A stretch of 64,000 bases of DNA from Rufibacter sp. LB8. Lineage in GTDB: Bacteria > Bacteroidota > Bacteroidia > Cytophagales > Hymenobacteraceae. Made by a program: the position numbers and the translations under genes. Location: the NCBI RefSeq assembly GCF_014876185.1, contig NZ_JADALJ010000001.1, positions 2,833,501 to 2,897,500 on the forward strand, in the 5' to 3' direction. The notes under the pieces were generated by a model. That model searched no databases, was not told the DNA's origin, and saw only the letters and a program-made list of their open reading frames with translations. Each line of letters starts with the position of its first letter. Positions within the stretch are counted from its first letter, which is position 1. Below, piece by piece: positions 34,715-44,425 of the stretch.

Positions 34715-34776
34715 CTTGTGCTTTTGCTAAACACTAGAAGCCAAACCTTTCTCTTGCTAAACCCAAATAACCAGCA

Positions 34777-34810
34777 AAACAAAAAGCCCCGCTCTTTGCA
34801 GGCGGGGCTT
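34777..34810 (-). terminator. Intrinsic terminator of the rimP-nusA-infB operon
   Basis: AAGCCCCGC and GCGGGGCTT form a 9 bp stem, followed on the reverse strand by TTTTTGTTTTG. It lies about 30 bases after the infB stop. Confidence 0.88.
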
Positions 34811-34839
34811 CTCTTTCACTAGAATTCTAGATCAGCTGA

Positions 34840-37800
34840 TTACAGCGTACGCTTGATTTCTTTCTCTTCGTAGGCTTCAATCACGTCACCTTGCACCAGA
34901 TCATTGAAGTTCTTGATGCTGATACCGCACTCGTAGCCGGTCCGTACCTCAGACGCATCGTCTTTGAAACGCTTGAGGGCCAGGATCTCACCGGAGTGCA
35001 CCACAATACCATCACGTACAATTCTGATCTTAGAGTTACGGGTGATGACCCCATCTGTGACCATACAGCCGGCAATGGTACCCACCTTGGTGATTTTGAA
35101 CACCTCACGAACTTCTACGTTGGCGGTTACTTCCTCTTTCACCGTTGGTGCCAACATACCTTCCATGGCGTCTTTCAACTCATTGATGGCGTTGTAGATG
35201 ATAGAGTACAACCTGATGTCAATCTCTTCCTGCTCGGCCAGTTTACGGGCATTCACAGACGGTCTCACCTGGAAACCAATGATGATCGCATCAGAGGCCG
35301 AAGCCAGCAATACATCTGATTCTGAAATCTGACCCACGCCTTTGCTCAGGATGTTCACCTGCACCTCTTCGGTAGAAAGCTTCAGTAATGAGTCAGAAAG
35401 TGCCTCCACAGAACCATCCACGTCACCGCGTACAATCACGTTCAACTCCTTAAATGTACCGATGGCCAAACGACGACCGATTTCATCAAGGGTGATGTGT
35501 TTCTTGGTACGCATGCTCTGCTCACGCTGCAACTGCTGGCGGTTTACGGCAATGTCACGGGCTTCACGCTCGGTTTCCATGACCACAAACTTGTCACCGG
35601 CCTGCGGCGCGCCGTCAATACCCAACACCTGAATTGGCATAGATGGTCCGGCGTTTTTATGGCGCTTGCCCAGTTCATCGGTCATGGCTTTCACTCTACC
35701 GTAGTGGGATCCCGCTACCAGAATGTCACCAATTTTCAATGTACCAGTTTGAACAAGAACGGTGGCTACGTAACCTCTACCTTTATCTAAGGCAGCTTCA
35801 ATCACAGTACCCACGGCACGGCGGTCTGGGTTGGCTTTCAGTTCAAGGAGTTCGGCCTCCAGCAATACTTTGTCAAGGAGTTCATCAATGCCTTGTCCGG
35901 TCTTAGCGGATATTTCCTGGCTTTGATATTTACCTCCCCATTCTTCCACCAAAACGTTCAACTGGGCAAGTTCCTCACGAATCTTGTCTGGGTTGGCGGT
36001 TGGCTTGTCAATCTTGTTAATGGCAATCACAATAGGAGACCCGGCCGCTTGCGCGTGGTTGATGGCTTCCTTGGTTTGTGGCATCACGTTATCATCAGCT
36101 GCTACTACAATAATAACAACGTCTGTTACTTTGGCACCACGGGCACGCATGGCGGTAAAGGCCTCGTGACCCGGTGTATCCAGGAACGTGATTTCTTTGC
36201 CCGCTTCAGTAGTTACCTGGTAGGCGCCAATGTGCTGGGTGATACCACCCGCCTCACCGGCCGTTACCTTGGTTCTTCTGATATAATCCAGCAAAGAGGT
36301 TTTACCATGATCCACGTGACCCATGATGGTCACAATTGGAGCGCGTGGCAATAGATCCTCTTCAGCATCTACTTCCTCAATGCCTGTATTTTCTTCTTCC
36401 TCGGCAGAGGCGAATTGAATGTCATAGCCAAATTCATCTGCAATGATGGTAATGGCCTCGGCATCTAGACGCTGGTTGATGGATACGAACATACCCAAGT
36501 TCATACAGGTCTTGATCACTTCGTTCACGCTCACATCCATGAGCGCCGCCAAGTCATTGGCAGACACGAACTCGGTTACTTTCAGCGTTTTAGACTCTGC
36601 TTGCTCCTGCATTCTGCGCTCATCAGCAGCATCTGCCACAGCCGAACGTTTCTCTCTTCTATATTTGGAACGGTTTCCTTGGTTTCCGCCTTTGCCACCG
36701 CTCAAACGGGCCAACGTGGCCTTGATCTGATCCTGAATTTCCTTGTCGGTTAATTCAGCGCGTGGGGCTCCCGGAGCGCCAGGGCGTTGGCCCGGTCCAC
36801 CCGGACGAGCACCTGGGCCACCCGGACGGTTGCCTTGGTAGCCGCCGCCTGGTCTGCCTGGTCCGCCCACACCGCCTTGGCGGTTGGCCGCCTGACCTGT
36901 TCCTAACGGACGGGTGCTGGTAGCTCTGTCACCGGCGCGGTGGCCTTGTGGGGCTGGTGTTCCGCCTGGTCCGGTTTTAGGAACTTCAATGCGCTTGCGT
37001 TTCTTTTTGTCGCCGCCCTGGCCTGGTTGCCCAGGTTGTCCCGGGGTGCCGGGTTGGTTGCCTCTGCGGCGCTCGTCAGAAGAAGCCACGGGCTTACCGC
37101 CTTTGCCTCTACCACCGCTCACCGGCAATTCAATCTTACCCAACACGGTCAAGCCTTTCAGCTGGTCTGCCTGAGCTTTAATGGTTTCCTGGGGTTCTTC
37201 TGGCGCCGAAGGCGTTTCTGTCACCGGGGCAGCCGGCGCGGCTGGTGCTACAGGAGCCGCAGGCGCTTTAGGGGCTTCTACCGGTGCTGCTGGAGCAGCA
37301 GCTTTAGGAGCCTCCGGGGCTGGGGCCGGGGCCGCAGCTTTTGGTGCCTCAGCCACCGGAGCGGGTGCCTTTGGAGCTTCAGGCGCAACGGGTGCTTCTG
37401 GGGCTTTTGGGGCAGGTGTTGCTGGCGCGGCAGCTGGCTTTTCTGCCACCGGGGCTGCCGGTGGTGTGGGAACTGCCTCTGGAGCAGGTTTTTCTGCGGC
37501 CGGCGCTTCTGCTGGTTTGGCAGGCGCCGCTGGGGCAGGTGTAGCTGGTTTTTCTGCCGCAGGTGCTGGAGCCGGGGCCGGTTTAGCCGGAACGGGTCTG
37601 CCTTTGGCATCTAACTCTATCTTGCCTAACACCTTAATACCTGGCAATGATGCGCCAGACACTGGGGCGGCTGCAGGGGCTGGTGCCGAAGGTGCCGGAG
37701 CCGCTGGTTTGGGCGCTTCGGGCTGCTGGGTTCTCACCTGGTTAGACTTGATGAGCATCTCGGGCTCTGGGTCCTGGGCCTTTTTAGGCTCTGGGCGCTC

Positions 37801-38031
37801 GGCCTCGGCTGGTTTCTTACCGGGGAGATTCAAATCTGCCGCCTCGGCCTTGGCCTGCATAGAGGAAGCAAATTCTTTCGACAGCATATTGAACTGCTCC
37901 GGGGTAATTTTTGAAGTAGGTTTATTCTCGACATCCACTCCCTTTTTCTCCAGGAACTCCACCACGGTGGAAGTACTGATGTTCAAGGTGGTGGCTACCT
38001 GTTTAAGCCTCATCGATCTTTCTTCTGACAT
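34840..38031 (-). CDS. infB: Translation initiation factor IF-2
   Basis: 1063 residues from the ATG at 38031 ([11 protein letters not shown]). The N-terminal IF2N helix ([16 protein letters not shown]) is followed by a long Ala/Pro/Glu-rich stretch near residues 100-300 and a Gly/Arg/Pro-rich stretch. The GTPase domain starts near 567 with GHVDHGKT, then DTPGHEAF and NKID. Domains II to IV follow, ending [21 protein letters not shown]-2 places initiator tRNA on the ribosome. The TTG two codons upstream is less likely as start. It follows nusA by 165 bases, and the terminator at 34777 closes the operon. Confidence 0.97.
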   Translation of the reverse strand: MSEERSMRLKQVATTLNISTSTVVEFLEKKGVDVENKPTSKITPEQFNMLSKEFASSMQAKAEAADLNLPGKKPAEAERPEPKKAQDPEPEMLIKSNQVRTQQPEAPKPAAPAPSAPAPAAAPVSGASLPGIKVLGKIELDAKGRPVPAKPAPAPAPAAEKPATPAPAAPAKPAEAPAAEKPAPEAVPTPPAAPVAEKPAAAPATPAPKAPEAPVAPEAPKAPAPVAEAPKAAAPAPAPEAPKAAAPAAPVEAPKAPAAPVAPAAPAAPVTETPSAPEEPQETIKAQADQLKGLTVLGKIELPVSGGRGKGGKPVASSDERRRGNQPGTPGQPGQPGQGGDKKKRKRIEVPKTGPGGTPAPQGHRAGDRATSTRPLGTGQAANRQGGVGGPGRPGGGYQGNRPGGPGARPGGPGQRPGAPGAPRAELTDKEIQDQIKATLARLSGGKGGNQGNRSKYRREKRSAVADAADERRMQEQAESKTLKVTEFVSANDLAALMDVSVNEVIKTCMNLGMFVSINQRLDAEAITIIADEFGYDIQFASAEEEENTGIEEVDAEEDLLPRAPIVTIMGHVDHGKTSLLDYIRRTKVTAGEAGGITQHIGAYQVTTEAGKEITFLDTPGHEAFTAMRARGAKVTDVVIIVVAADDNVMPQTKEAINHAQAAGSPIVIAINKIDKPTANPDKIREELAQLNVLVEEWGGKYQSQEISAKTGQGIDELLDKVLLEAELLELKANPDRRAVGTVIEAALDKGRGYVATVLVQTGTLKIGDILVAGSHYGRVKAMTDELGKRHKNAGPSMPIQVLGIDGAPQAGDKFVVMETEREARDIAVNRQQLQREQSMRTKKHITLDEIGRRLAIGTFKELNVIVRGDVDGSVEALSDSLLKLSTEEVQVNILSKGVGQISESDVLLASASDAIIIGFQVRPSVNARKLAEQEEIDIRLYSIIYNAINELKDAMEGMLAPTVKEEVTANVEVREVFKITKVGTIAGCMVTDGVITRNSKIRIVRDGIVVHSGEILALKRFKDDASEVRTGYECGISIKNFNDLVQGDVIEAYEEKEIKRTL

Positions 38032-38196
38032 GTTCAAATATGCTGTTATAATACTATTGTGTTAGATACTCTACTCATTAAAAAAGGATGGGTTGGCCTT
38101 GACGACGACGCGTTTTTAACCTGTTCCCCGAAAAATAGGCCGTAACGGCGCCCATCCTTCTGGCAGATTAAATAACCCGGTAGCTGAAGCGTACCA

Positions 38197-39483
38197 CTAG
38201 TTGTTGTTCTCTTCTGGCTCAGACTCAGATTCTGTTTCTGCCTCTGATTCAAATTCAGAACGAATGATTTTGAGCAGGTCTTCTACCGTCTCTTCCTCTA
38301 GTTCTGTTCTGCGCACTAAATCTTCTTTGGTCACGGCCAGCACGCTGCGTCCGGTGTCCAGGCCAATGCGCTTGAGCTCGTCAATCACCCAGGCCTCAAT
38401 CTCATCTGAGAATTCTTCCAGGTCAATGTCCTCCTCAAACCCTTCGGTTTCTCTGAATACGTCTATTTCCAAACCAACCAGTTTACTGGCGAGTTTGATG
38501 TTCTGACCGCCTTTTCCAATGGCCAATGACACTTGGTCTGGCTTCAGGAATACAGACACGCGACCGGTTTCTTCGTTGATCTTGATGCTGCCAATCTTAG
38601 CTGGGCTCAAGGCCCGCTGAATGTACAGCTCCATGTTGTCTGTGTAGTTGATCACGTCAATGTTCTCGTTCTCCAACTCCCTAACAATGGTATGGATACG
38701 CGAACCTTTCATGCCCACACAGGCACCCACCGGGTCAATACGGTCATCATACGATTCTACGGCCACTTTGGCGCGCTCGCCGGGCTCCCGCACAATCTTT
38801 TTGATAGTGATTAAGCCGTCAAAGATCTCAGGCACCTCATTTTCAAACAGACGCTCCAGGAACTGTGGAGAAGTACGGGAAAGAATAATCTTTGGCGTAC
38901 CGTTGATGATTTCCACGCGCTGCACCACCGCCCGCACCACGTCACCTTTGCGGTAACGGTCTTTGGGGATCTGCTCGCCTTTAGGGATTAACAGCTCGTT
39001 GTCCTCAGAATCCAGAATCAGCACCTCGCGGTTCCACACCTGGTACACTTCACCGGAAATGATTTCGCCTACCTGGTCTTTGTATTTCTGGTACAGCAAG
39101 TCTTTCTCCAGATCTTTCACGCGCTGGATTAAGGTCTGGCGCGCGGTCAACACGGCTCTACGGCCGAAGTCTTCCAGCTTAATCAGCTCAGACACTTCCT
39201 CGCCAACTTCAAAGTCAGGCTCAATCTTGATGGCCTCTGAGAATGGAATCTTATCAGTGTCCCAGATATCTTCTGAGTTATCGTCTACAATTTCGCGGTT
39301 ACGCCAAATCTCCAAATCGCCTTTCTCCACGTTCAGGATGATGTCGAAATTCTCGTCTGTGCCCCACTTCTTCCGGATCATGGTACGGAACACGTCCTCC
39401 AAGATCCGCATCATGGTAGGGCGGTCAATGTTCTTGAACTTCGCGAACTCCGCAAACGATTCGATCAATATTGAGCTATCCAT
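38197..39483 (-). CDS. nusA: Transcription termination/antitermination factor NusA
   Basis: 428 residues. The N-terminal RNA-polymerase-binding domain (SILIESFAEFAKFKN) is followed by an S1 domain near 130-200 (IISGEVYQVWNREVLILD), two KH domains near 220-340 (VGACVGMKGSRIHTIVREL and LAIGKGGQNIKLASKLVG) and an acidic tail. It lacks the long C-terminal repeats of E. coli NusA, as is usual outside Proteobacteria. It modulates pausing and termination. It lies 8 bases downstream of rimP. Confidence 0.96.
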   Translation of the reverse strand: MDSSILIESFAEFAKFKNIDRPTMMRILEDVFRTMIRKKWGTDENFDIILNVEKGDLEIWRNREIVDDNSEDIWDTDKIPFSEAIKIEPDFEVGEEVSELIKLEDFGRRAVLTARQTLIQRVKDLEKDLLYQKYKDQVGEIISGEVYQVWNREVLILDSEDNELLIPKGEQIPKDRYRKGDVVRAVVQRVEIINGTPKIILSRTSPQFLERLFENEVPEIFDGLITIKKIVREPGERAKVAVESYDDRIDPVGACVGMKGSRIHTIVRELENENIDVINYTDNMELYIQRALSPAKIGSIKINEETGRVSVFLKPDQVSLAIGKGGQNIKLASKLVGLEIDVFRETEGFEEDIDLEEFSDEIEAWVIDELKRIGLDTGRSVLAVTKEDLVRRTELEEETVEDLLKIIRSEFESEAETESESEPEENNN

Positions 39484-39491
39484 GTCTTGTC

Positions 39492-39965
39492 TTATTTAAA
39501 AGAGATTACAATCTGCGCTTTCACAATGTCTAGGTACGGCACCTTTACGGGCTCCTGCAAAGACACTTTGTGTTTCACTTTTACTTCTTCGGCAAATAAA
39601 ATTCCGTCTATTTCTACTTCCTGCAGCACGCCTACTTTTTCTACGCCGCCGGCCAAGGTTATTTTGATGTTGCGGCCCACGTTTTTAGCGAACTGCCGGG
39701 CTTCTGTCAAAGGATAATCCACGCCCGGCGATGACACTTCAATGGAATACTCCAGTTCCTCGCCGTACGTTTCCTCAATCTGCTTAGAGACCCGGCGGCT
39801 GATCTTGGCGCACTGCTGAATGGTGATGCCCTGGTCGCCGTCGGCTAAGATGGTCACTTTGGGCCTAACCGGCGTGTCAGACACATGCACGCTCACAATG
39901 AACAAGTCTGGCTCGGGCAGTGCTTCTTGGGCAAAGTCTTCTATTTTTCTCTGGTCTAAGGCCAT
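39492..39965 (-). CDS. rimP: Ribosome maturation factor RimP
   Basis: 157 residues from the ATG at 39965 (MALDQRKIEDFAQEAL). RimP motifs are IQQCAKISRRVSKQIEE near residue 50 and the YSIEVSSPGVDYPLTEARQF block near 80-100. It binds 30S subunits and is needed for their maturation. A longer in-frame version starts inside a repeat and a terminator-like hairpin, so the internal ATG is chosen. It heads rimP-nusA-infB. A terminator-like hairpin lies in its leader. Confidence 0.93.
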   Translation of the reverse strand: MALDQRKIEDFAQEALPEPDLFIVSVHVSDTPVRPKVTILADGDQGITIQQCAKISRRVSKQIEETYGEELEYSIEVSSPGVDYPLTEARQFAKNVGRNIKITLAGGVEKVGVLQEVEIDGILFAEEVKVKHKVSLQEPVKVPYLDIVKAQIVISFK

Positions 39966-39982
39966 TCGTGCGCTTGCTAACA

Positions 39983-40010
39983 AATAAAAAGGGGGACTCT
40001 CTCGTCCCCT
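39983..40010 (-). terminator. Terminator-like hairpin in the rimP leader (possible attenuator)
   Basis: On the reverse strand AGGGGAC, loop GAGAGA and GTCCCC form a stem, followed by CTTTTTATTTG. It lies 18-45 bases upstream of the rimP ATG, downstream of the predicted promoter, so it could stop transcription before the operon. Confidence 0.6.
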
Positions 40011-40029
40011 CTCCTTCCATTTAATCGCA

Positions 40030-40037
40030 CAAATGTA
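40030..40037 (-). promoter_or_regulatory. Putative -7 box of the rimP-nusA-infB operon
   Basis: Reverse-strand TACATTTG, 65 bases before the rimP ATG and preceded by TTTG. It lies upstream of the terminator-like hairpin. Confidence 0.5.
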
Positions 40038-40133
40038 CAAATAAATCAACTGAAACACAAGCAACCGCCTATTAAGTACGTTACGTGTTCTTTTTACAGA
40101 AAAATTTTTGGAGGATTTTTTTGGAGGGCGGTG

Positions 40134-40174
40134 TGTTTTTGGCTTCGTTTTGGGAAATGAGCCCAAAAACGAAA
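40134..40174. repeat. HP1 palindromic repeat
   Basis: Left half GTTTTTGGCTTCGTTTTGG and right half GAAATGAGCCCAAAAACGAA, an imperfect copy upstream of rimP. Confidence 0.7.
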
Positions 40175-40238
40175 AAATTGATAATTGTTGGTTGCTGCTT
40201 GTTTATAAGTGGTGAAACTGAAAGAATACTTATCAACT

Positions 40239-40277
40239 GCAGATTCCCCCTTTGAAAGGAACGAAGGGAGATGTTTA
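40239..40277. repeat. Dispersed repeat, copy 1 of 2
   Basis: GCAGATTCCCCCTTTGAAAG followed by GAACGAAGGGAGATGTTTA. A matching copy lies at 58282-58320. Confidence 0.6.
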
Positions 40278-40653
40278 TATTTCAAGGTCATCCTGGGCCT
40301 GTCGAAGGATCTAACGAAGATTATTGCTTTCCTTTTCTTGACTTTCAGAGGTGTACAAGCAGTTTCCTTCGCCGTTTTTGGTGTTATCACCAACAACGGC
40401 GAACTGCGTTTCAACCAGCCATTGTGCACGCAGTTTGCCTCCCTTCCAAACCGCCGTTTCATCCTGAGTTTCACAAGACGGCTCTTTCCATAGTCGGGCT
40501 CCGAGCGCTCACGGCCGCGAGGCCCAGCCTTCCCCTCTCGCGCTGTACCAGCTTCCTGGCGCCTTCGCCACCCGCCTGCCGGTGACGGAACCTGCTTAGG
40601 CGCTCGATGGAAAGCCTGGAAAAGGTGCTAGTTGGTAGGCAGTCTATCATGAA

Positions 40654-40685
40654 AGACCTCACAGGTTTTGGAAACCTGTGAGGTC
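40654..40685. repeat. Perfect palindrome with AGACCTCACAGG ends
   Basis: AGACCTCACAGGTTT pairs perfectly with AAACCTGTGAGGTCT around TG. I believe similar palindromes are frequent in Bacteroidetes genomes. Confidence 0.7.
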
Positions 40686-40693
40686 TGCGCCAA

Positions 40694-40737
40694 TTGCGTT
40701 TTCGGGCTCCGGATTTGAAATGGAGGTGAAACTGGAA
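40694..40737. repeat. Degenerate HP1 copy
   Basis: TTGCGTTTTCGGGCTC is intact while the right half, GAAATGGAGGTGAAACTGG, is diverged. Confidence 0.5.
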
Positions 40738-40753
40738 AATCTGCGTGCCGGGT

Positions 40754-40782
40754 GTAGAGACCAGGCACTGCTTTGTCTCTAC
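40754..40782. repeat. HP2 GTAG palindrome
   Basis: Arms GTAGAGACCAGGCA and TGCTTTGTCTCTAC around one base, with one or two mismatches. It begins with GTAG and ends with CTAC. Confidence 0.75.
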
Positions 40783-40805
40783 GGTTGAGGAACCGACTGC
40801 TGTTG

Positions 40806-40851
40806 CTCAAAAGACCTCGTAGCGTGCGCAGCTACTACGAGCGTCTATGCC
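40806..40851. repeat. Solo copy of the 46-base inverted-repeat arm
   Basis: CTCAAAAGACCTCGTAGCG matches the arm of the element at 34361-34628 and the rest is diverged but ends ACGAGCGTCTATGCC. The length, 46 bases, is the same. It stands alone. Confidence 0.6.
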
Positions 40852-40901
40852 AATTTCCGTTTTTGCCCCTATTTCCAGAAACGAGCCCGAAAACGGAAAT
40901 T
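40852..40901. repeat. HP1 palindromic repeat
   Basis: Outer ends AATTTCCG and CGGAAATT; halves GTTTTTGCCCCTATTTCC and GAAACGAGCCCGAAAAC. It ends 2 bases from the feoB stop. Confidence 0.82.
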
Positions 40902-40903
40902 GG

Positions 40904-43057
40904 TTAAGAGAACAACCTGAATACCACAAACGCTGACACATACGCCAGACCAGTCATGTAAATCAACTGCAGGATGGGCCATTTCCAGCCTTTGGTTTCG
41001 CGGTAGACCACGGCAATGGTGCTCATGCATTGCATGGCGAAGACGTAGAAAATCAATAATGAATAGGCGCGGGCGGGCGTGAAGAAGGGCTGACCGAATT
41101 CGTCTTTCTCAGCCAGGAGTTTTTCTTTTACGGTGGAGATATTCTCTGAGTCGCCTACGCTGTAGATGGTGGAGATGGTGCCGACAAAGACTTCGCGGGC
41201 CGCGAAAGAGGTCAACAACGCGATGCCGATTTTCCAGTCATAGCCCAAGGGCCGGATGGCAGGCTCAATGAATTTCCCGAAACGCCCGGCGTAGGACGCC
41301 TCCAGTTTCTGACCGGCCACGTGCGCTTCGGCATCCTCTTCCGCTAAGTTGAGAGTGGTCAATTCCTGCGTGGCACGCTGCTCGGCTAGTTCCAGAGAAT
41401 TGCCCGGGCCGTAGGAAGAAAGCACCCACAGAATCACCGAAATAGCCAGAATCACTTTACCGGCCTGGAACACAAAGGCCTTCACTTTCTCTACAATGGT
41501 AAGCCCCACGTTTTTCCAGCGCGGCATTTTGTAGGTAGGGAACTCCATGATGAAGTAGCTGCGCTCTTTGGTTTTGAGCACTAGTTTGAGCAAGGCCGCC
41601 GAGAAAATAGCCGCCAGAAACCCAATCAAATACAGGCCCATCAACACCAAGCCCTGCAGACTCAGAAAGCCCAGGAAATATTGCTCCGGCACCACCAGCG
41701 CAATCATGACCGTGTAAATGGGCAGACGCGCCGAACAACTCATCAGCGGGGTCACGAAGATGGTGATCATGCGGTCTTTCCAGTTGTCAATGGTGCGGGT
41801 GGCCATAATAGCCGGTACCGCACAGGCCACGCCCGAAATCAAGGGCACCACGCTTTTGCCGTTCAGCCCGAACTTGCGCATGATTTTGTCCATCAAAAAC
41901 GTGACGCGGGCCATGTAACCGGTTTCTTCCAGCACGGCGATGAAGGCAAACAAAATGGCAATCTGCGGAATGAAGATCAGCACGCCGCCCAAACCGGCGA
42001 GCACGCCTTCGGTGAGCAAGTCTATTAAAGGGCCGTCAGCCAGCGTATGAATGTAGGCGTTGAGCGTGGCCACACCGGTGTCAATCAAGTCCATGGGGTA
42101 ACTGGCCCAGGCAAAAATGGCCTGAAACATCAAAAACAGCACGGCAAAGAAAATCAGGTACCCGAAGACTTTGTGCGTGAGCACCTGGTCTAGTTTGTTG
42201 CTGAACTGCTCGTTGTTTTCGGCCTTGGTCACGCGCATGGAGTCCAGGAGCACTTCATTGATGCTGTTGTAGCGTTCAATGGTCTCGGCGGCCTGCAGGG
42301 CATTTGACTGGAAGTTGTATTTCTTGACCAGGTCAGCTATGTATTCTTTGTCATCGTCTGACAAAAAAGAAAGTTTGTGGTATTGGTGGGCGTAGTGCCA
42401 GGCCAGGTAATCGTTGCTCAGCTCAAAGTAGTAGCGTATCTGGCGCACCATCACAAACAGTTCGTCCGGAATCTGGAAAAACTCAGGAGTGGTGGTCTCC
42501 AGCGGCTGCGACAATAAAATTTTGAGCGCCGCCAGGCCGCTGCCCGTGCGGGCGTTCACCGGCACAATAGGAATGCCCAGGTCTTGCTGCAACTGCTGAA
42601 TGTCAATCTTCACGCCGTGCTTTTCGGCTACATCCAGCATGTTCAGGGCCAAAACCGCCGGAATCTTGAGGTCTACCAACTGGGTAAATAGCAGCAGGTT
42701 GCGCTTGAGATTAGAGGCATCGGCGGTAATGACCAATACATCTGGGTAAGACGAAGATTTTTTATCGTGGAGCAGGTCAATGATAACCTTTTCGTCCAGG
42801 GATTTAGGGTAGAGGCTGTAGGTGCCGGGCAAGTCAATCACCTGCGCTTTCAGGCCCGAGGTCAGCTGCGTGATGCCGGTTTTCTTGTCTACCGTCACGC
42901 CCGGGAAGTTGCCCACCTTCTGATTCAAACCCGTAAGATGATTGAAGAGCGAGGATTTACCAGAGTTAGGGTTCCCGATTAGGGCAATCTTAGACACTTT
43001 ATTGGCTGCCGCGGTATGCGAGGCAGAAACGGGCGCGGGCGAAAGAACTTCAGACAT
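40904..43057 (-). CDS. feoB: Ferrous iron transporter FeoB
   Basis: 717 residues. The N-terminal GTPase has G1 GNPNSGKS at 28-35, G3 DLPGTYSL and the NMLD G4 motif near 140. An unstructured stretch follows, then the membrane domain with Gate segments and about eight to ten helices. It imports Fe2+ across the inner membrane. No C-terminal FeoC is fused. FeoA lies 3 bases upstream, so the two genes form a feoAB operon. Confidence 0.97.
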   Translation of the reverse strand: MSEVLSPAPVSASHTAAANKVSKIALIGNPNSGKSSLFNHLTGLNQKVGNFPGVTVDKKTGITQLTSGLKAQVIDLPGTYSLYPKSLDEKVIIDLLHDKKSSSYPDVLVITADASNLKRNLLLFTQLVDLKIPAVLALNMLDVAEKHGVKIDIQQLQQDLGIPIVPVNARTGSGLAALKILLSQPLETTTPEFFQIPDELFVMVRQIRYYFELSNDYLAWHYAHQYHKLSFLSDDDKEYIADLVKKYNFQSNALQAAETIERYNSINEVLLDSMRVTKAENNEQFSNKLDQVLTHKVFGYLIFFAVLFLMFQAIFAWASYPMDLIDTGVATLNAYIHTLADGPLIDLLTEGVLAGLGGVLIFIPQIAILFAFIAVLEETGYMARVTFLMDKIMRKFGLNGKSVVPLISGVACAVPAIMATRTIDNWKDRMITIFVTPLMSCSARLPIYTVMIALVVPEQYFLGFLSLQGLVLMGLYLIGFLAAIFSAALLKLVLKTKERSYFIMEFPTYKMPRWKNVGLTIVEKVKAFVFQAGKVILAISVILWVLSSYGPGNSLELAEQRATQELTTLNLAEEDAEAHVAGQKLEASYAGRFGKFIEPAIRPLGYDWKIGIALLTSFAAREVFVGTISTIYSVGDSENISTVKEKLLAEKDEFGQPFFTPARAYSLLIFYVFAMQCMSTIAVVYRETKGWKWPILQLIYMTGLAYVSAFVVFRLFS

Positions 43058-43060
43058 AGA

Positions 43061-43294
43061 TTACCCCTTTAACAGAATAGTGGCAGCTTCGTCTAAACGC
43101 AGGGAAAGGGTGTAATCGTTCACAATGATGGTGATGGGGTCCCCCAAGGGGGCGCGGCTGTTGAGTTTGACCTTCTCGCCGGGTATGCAGCCCATTTCCA
43201 GGAGTTTCAGAGACATTTCAGGGTCCAGCAGAGACGCAATGATGCCGCTCTCGCCAATTTTCAAGTCCCGCACACTCCTCAGCTTTTTCTGCAC
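43061..43294 (-). CDS. feoA: FeoA iron-transport accessory protein
   Basis: 77 residues from the GTG at 43294, which has an AGGGAG ribosome-binding site close upstream. The SH3-like domain has VRDLKIGESGIIASLLD near the start and KLLEMGCIPGEKVKLNSRAP in the middle. It supports FeoB by binding its GTPase region. The longer TTG start at 43390 would add 32 residues with no family resemblance, so GTG is preferred, giving the usual FeoA length of about 75-80. Confidence 0.85.
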   Translation of the reverse strand: MQKKLRSVRDLKIGESGIIASLLDPEMSLKLLEMGCIPGEKVKLNSRAPLGDPITIIVNDYTLSLRLDEAATILLKG

Positions 43295-43465
43295 TTGCTC
43301 CCTGTTTTTATTTAGACTCTTTATAAACAGTTGCAAGGTACAAGGTGTTCCGTTTGAATCCAAAAAGATATGCGCCTTTGCCAGCGCCAAGGCTGTTTAG
43401 TGGCTAGATTCTTGCAGAAGCCGTATTAGTTCTTTAAATTTCGAATAAAACCACCTTAATAGACC

Positions 43466-44218
43466 ATGTCTTTCTTTAGTTCCAACAACCCCGCCCTGAA
43501 AGAGGAAGTGTTCACCCAGACGGCCGCCGAGCGTGAAGTATCTGGCGGAAGCGTGATGACCCTGAACGGCACCATGGCCAAAGCGGCCTTGATGCTGGGC
43601 ATTGTTTTCACGTTCGCGCTTTTCGCCTGGGATTTGTTTGCCTACATGGGGGTGCCGGTGCCATACTTGATTTCTATCCCATTGATTGGCGTTGGGCTGG
43701 CCTTCCTGATTACTTATAAAAAACACCTGGCCGCGTACATTGCGCCTATCTATTGCGCGCTCCAAGGCTTGTTCCTGGGCGGCGTGTCTGGTTTGCTGGA
43801 GTTGAAATTCCCGGGCATCGCCACGCAGGCCATGCTGCTGACCTTCACCATTTTTGGAAGCATGTTGCTTTTGTACAGCACACGGTTGATTAGGGTGACC
43901 GAGCGCTTCAAGTCTATCATCATCACCGCCACCTTCGGGATTTTTGTGTTTTACATGGCCTCGTTCGCGCTTTCTTTCTTTGGCGTGGACATGCCGTTGT
44001 TGCACAGCAGCGGTATGGCGGGTATCATCTTCAGCGTTTTTGTGGTGATTCTGGCGGCCATGAACCTGCTACTGGACTTTGACACCATTGAAACCGGCAT
44101 GCAGTACGGCGCGCCTAAGTATATGGAATGGTATGCCGCCTTCGGGTTGACCGTGACTTTGATTTGGCTGTACGTTGAGATTCTGCGCCTGCTGTCTAAG
44201 CTGAATAGCCGAAACTAA
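43466..44218 (+). CDS. Bax inhibitor-1/YccA-family membrane protein
   Basis: 250 residues with about seven hydrophobic helices beginning near residue 35 (AALMLGIVFTFALFAWDLFAY). The later FDTIETGMQYGAPKYMEWYAAFGLTV, split here for length, carries the acidic pair typical of the family (DFDTIE and ETG). YccA proteins bind or inhibit FtsH in E. coli; others leak Ca2+. The exact role here is unknown. The gene runs divergently from feoA. Confidence 0.92.
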   Translation: MSFFSSNNPALKEEVFTQTAAEREVSGGSVMTLNGTMAKAALMLGIVFTFALFAWDLFAYMGVPVPYLISIPLIGVGLAFLITYKKHLAAYIAPIYCALQGLFLGGVSGLLELKFPGIATQAMLLTFTIFGSMLLLYSTRLIRVTERFKSIIITATFGIFVFYMASFALSFFGVDMPLLHSSGMAGIIFSVFVVILAAMNLLLDFDTIETGMQYGAPKYMEWYAAFGLTVTLIWLYVEILRLLSKLNSRN

Positions 44219-44275
44219 CCAAGCCGTTTTCTATTTTAAGTAAAAGCGGAAGCTGTCTCAGGATGGATTCCGCTT

Positions 44276-44319
44276 TTGCGTTTTCGGGCTCTGTTTTGGA
44301 AATGGAGCCGAAAACAAGG
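44276..44319. repeat. HP1 palindromic repeat
   Basis: Left half TTGCGTTTTCGGGCTCTGTT and right half AAATGGAGCCGAAAACAAGG. It lies downstream of the YccA gene. Confidence 0.78.
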
Positions 44320-44321
44320 GC

Positions 44322-44413
44322 CTCACCCCCGGCCCCTCTCCAACAGAGAGGGGAGTTTTTTGGAATGCGTGAGTTGACCACCCCCAACCCCTCCTAAAAC
44401 AGGAGGGGAGTTT
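44322..44413. repeat. Paired CCCCTCTCC-type repeats
   Basis: Two related units at 44322-44357 and 44380-44413: CCCCGGCCCCTCTCC with AGAGAGGGGAG, then CCCCAACCCCTCC with AGGAGGGGAG. Both are followed by TTTTTTGGAATGCG. This is a common low-complexity intergenic repeat type, here duplicated in tandem. Confidence 0.6.
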
Positions 44414-44425
44414 TTTGGAATGCGC

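Larger units (their letters stand above)
34262..34776. other. Repeat-filled intergenic region
   Basis: No gene seen between the small basic protein and the infB terminator. It holds an HP1 copy, the 268 bp element with 46 bp inverted ends and a degenerate HP1 copy. Reading frames here are made of repeat sequence. Confidence 0.65.
39966..40903. other. Repeat-dense intergenic region between rimP and feoB
   Basis: About 940 bases. It holds the rimP promoter and leader hairpin, three HP1-type copies (40134, 40694, 40852), an HP2 copy (40754), a perfect palindrome with AGACCTCACAGG ends (40654), a solo copy of the 46-base arm (40806) and a 39-base dispersed repeat (40239). No gene was seen. Confidence 0.65.

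Noticed and set aside
37181-38065. A 294-residue forward frame rich in Ala and Gly
   Set aside because: It is the antisense of the Ala/Pro-rich N-terminal part of infB, an expected artefact of GC-rich repeats.
40300-40650. A possible tRNA or structured RNA in the rimP-feoB gap
   Set aside because: I found no cloverleaf, TTCGANTC-type arm or CCA end; the region is explained by dispersed repeats.
43295-43390. N-terminal extension of FeoA from a TTG start
   Set aside because: It has no family similarity, and a GTG with an AGGGAG site follows at the usual FeoA start.
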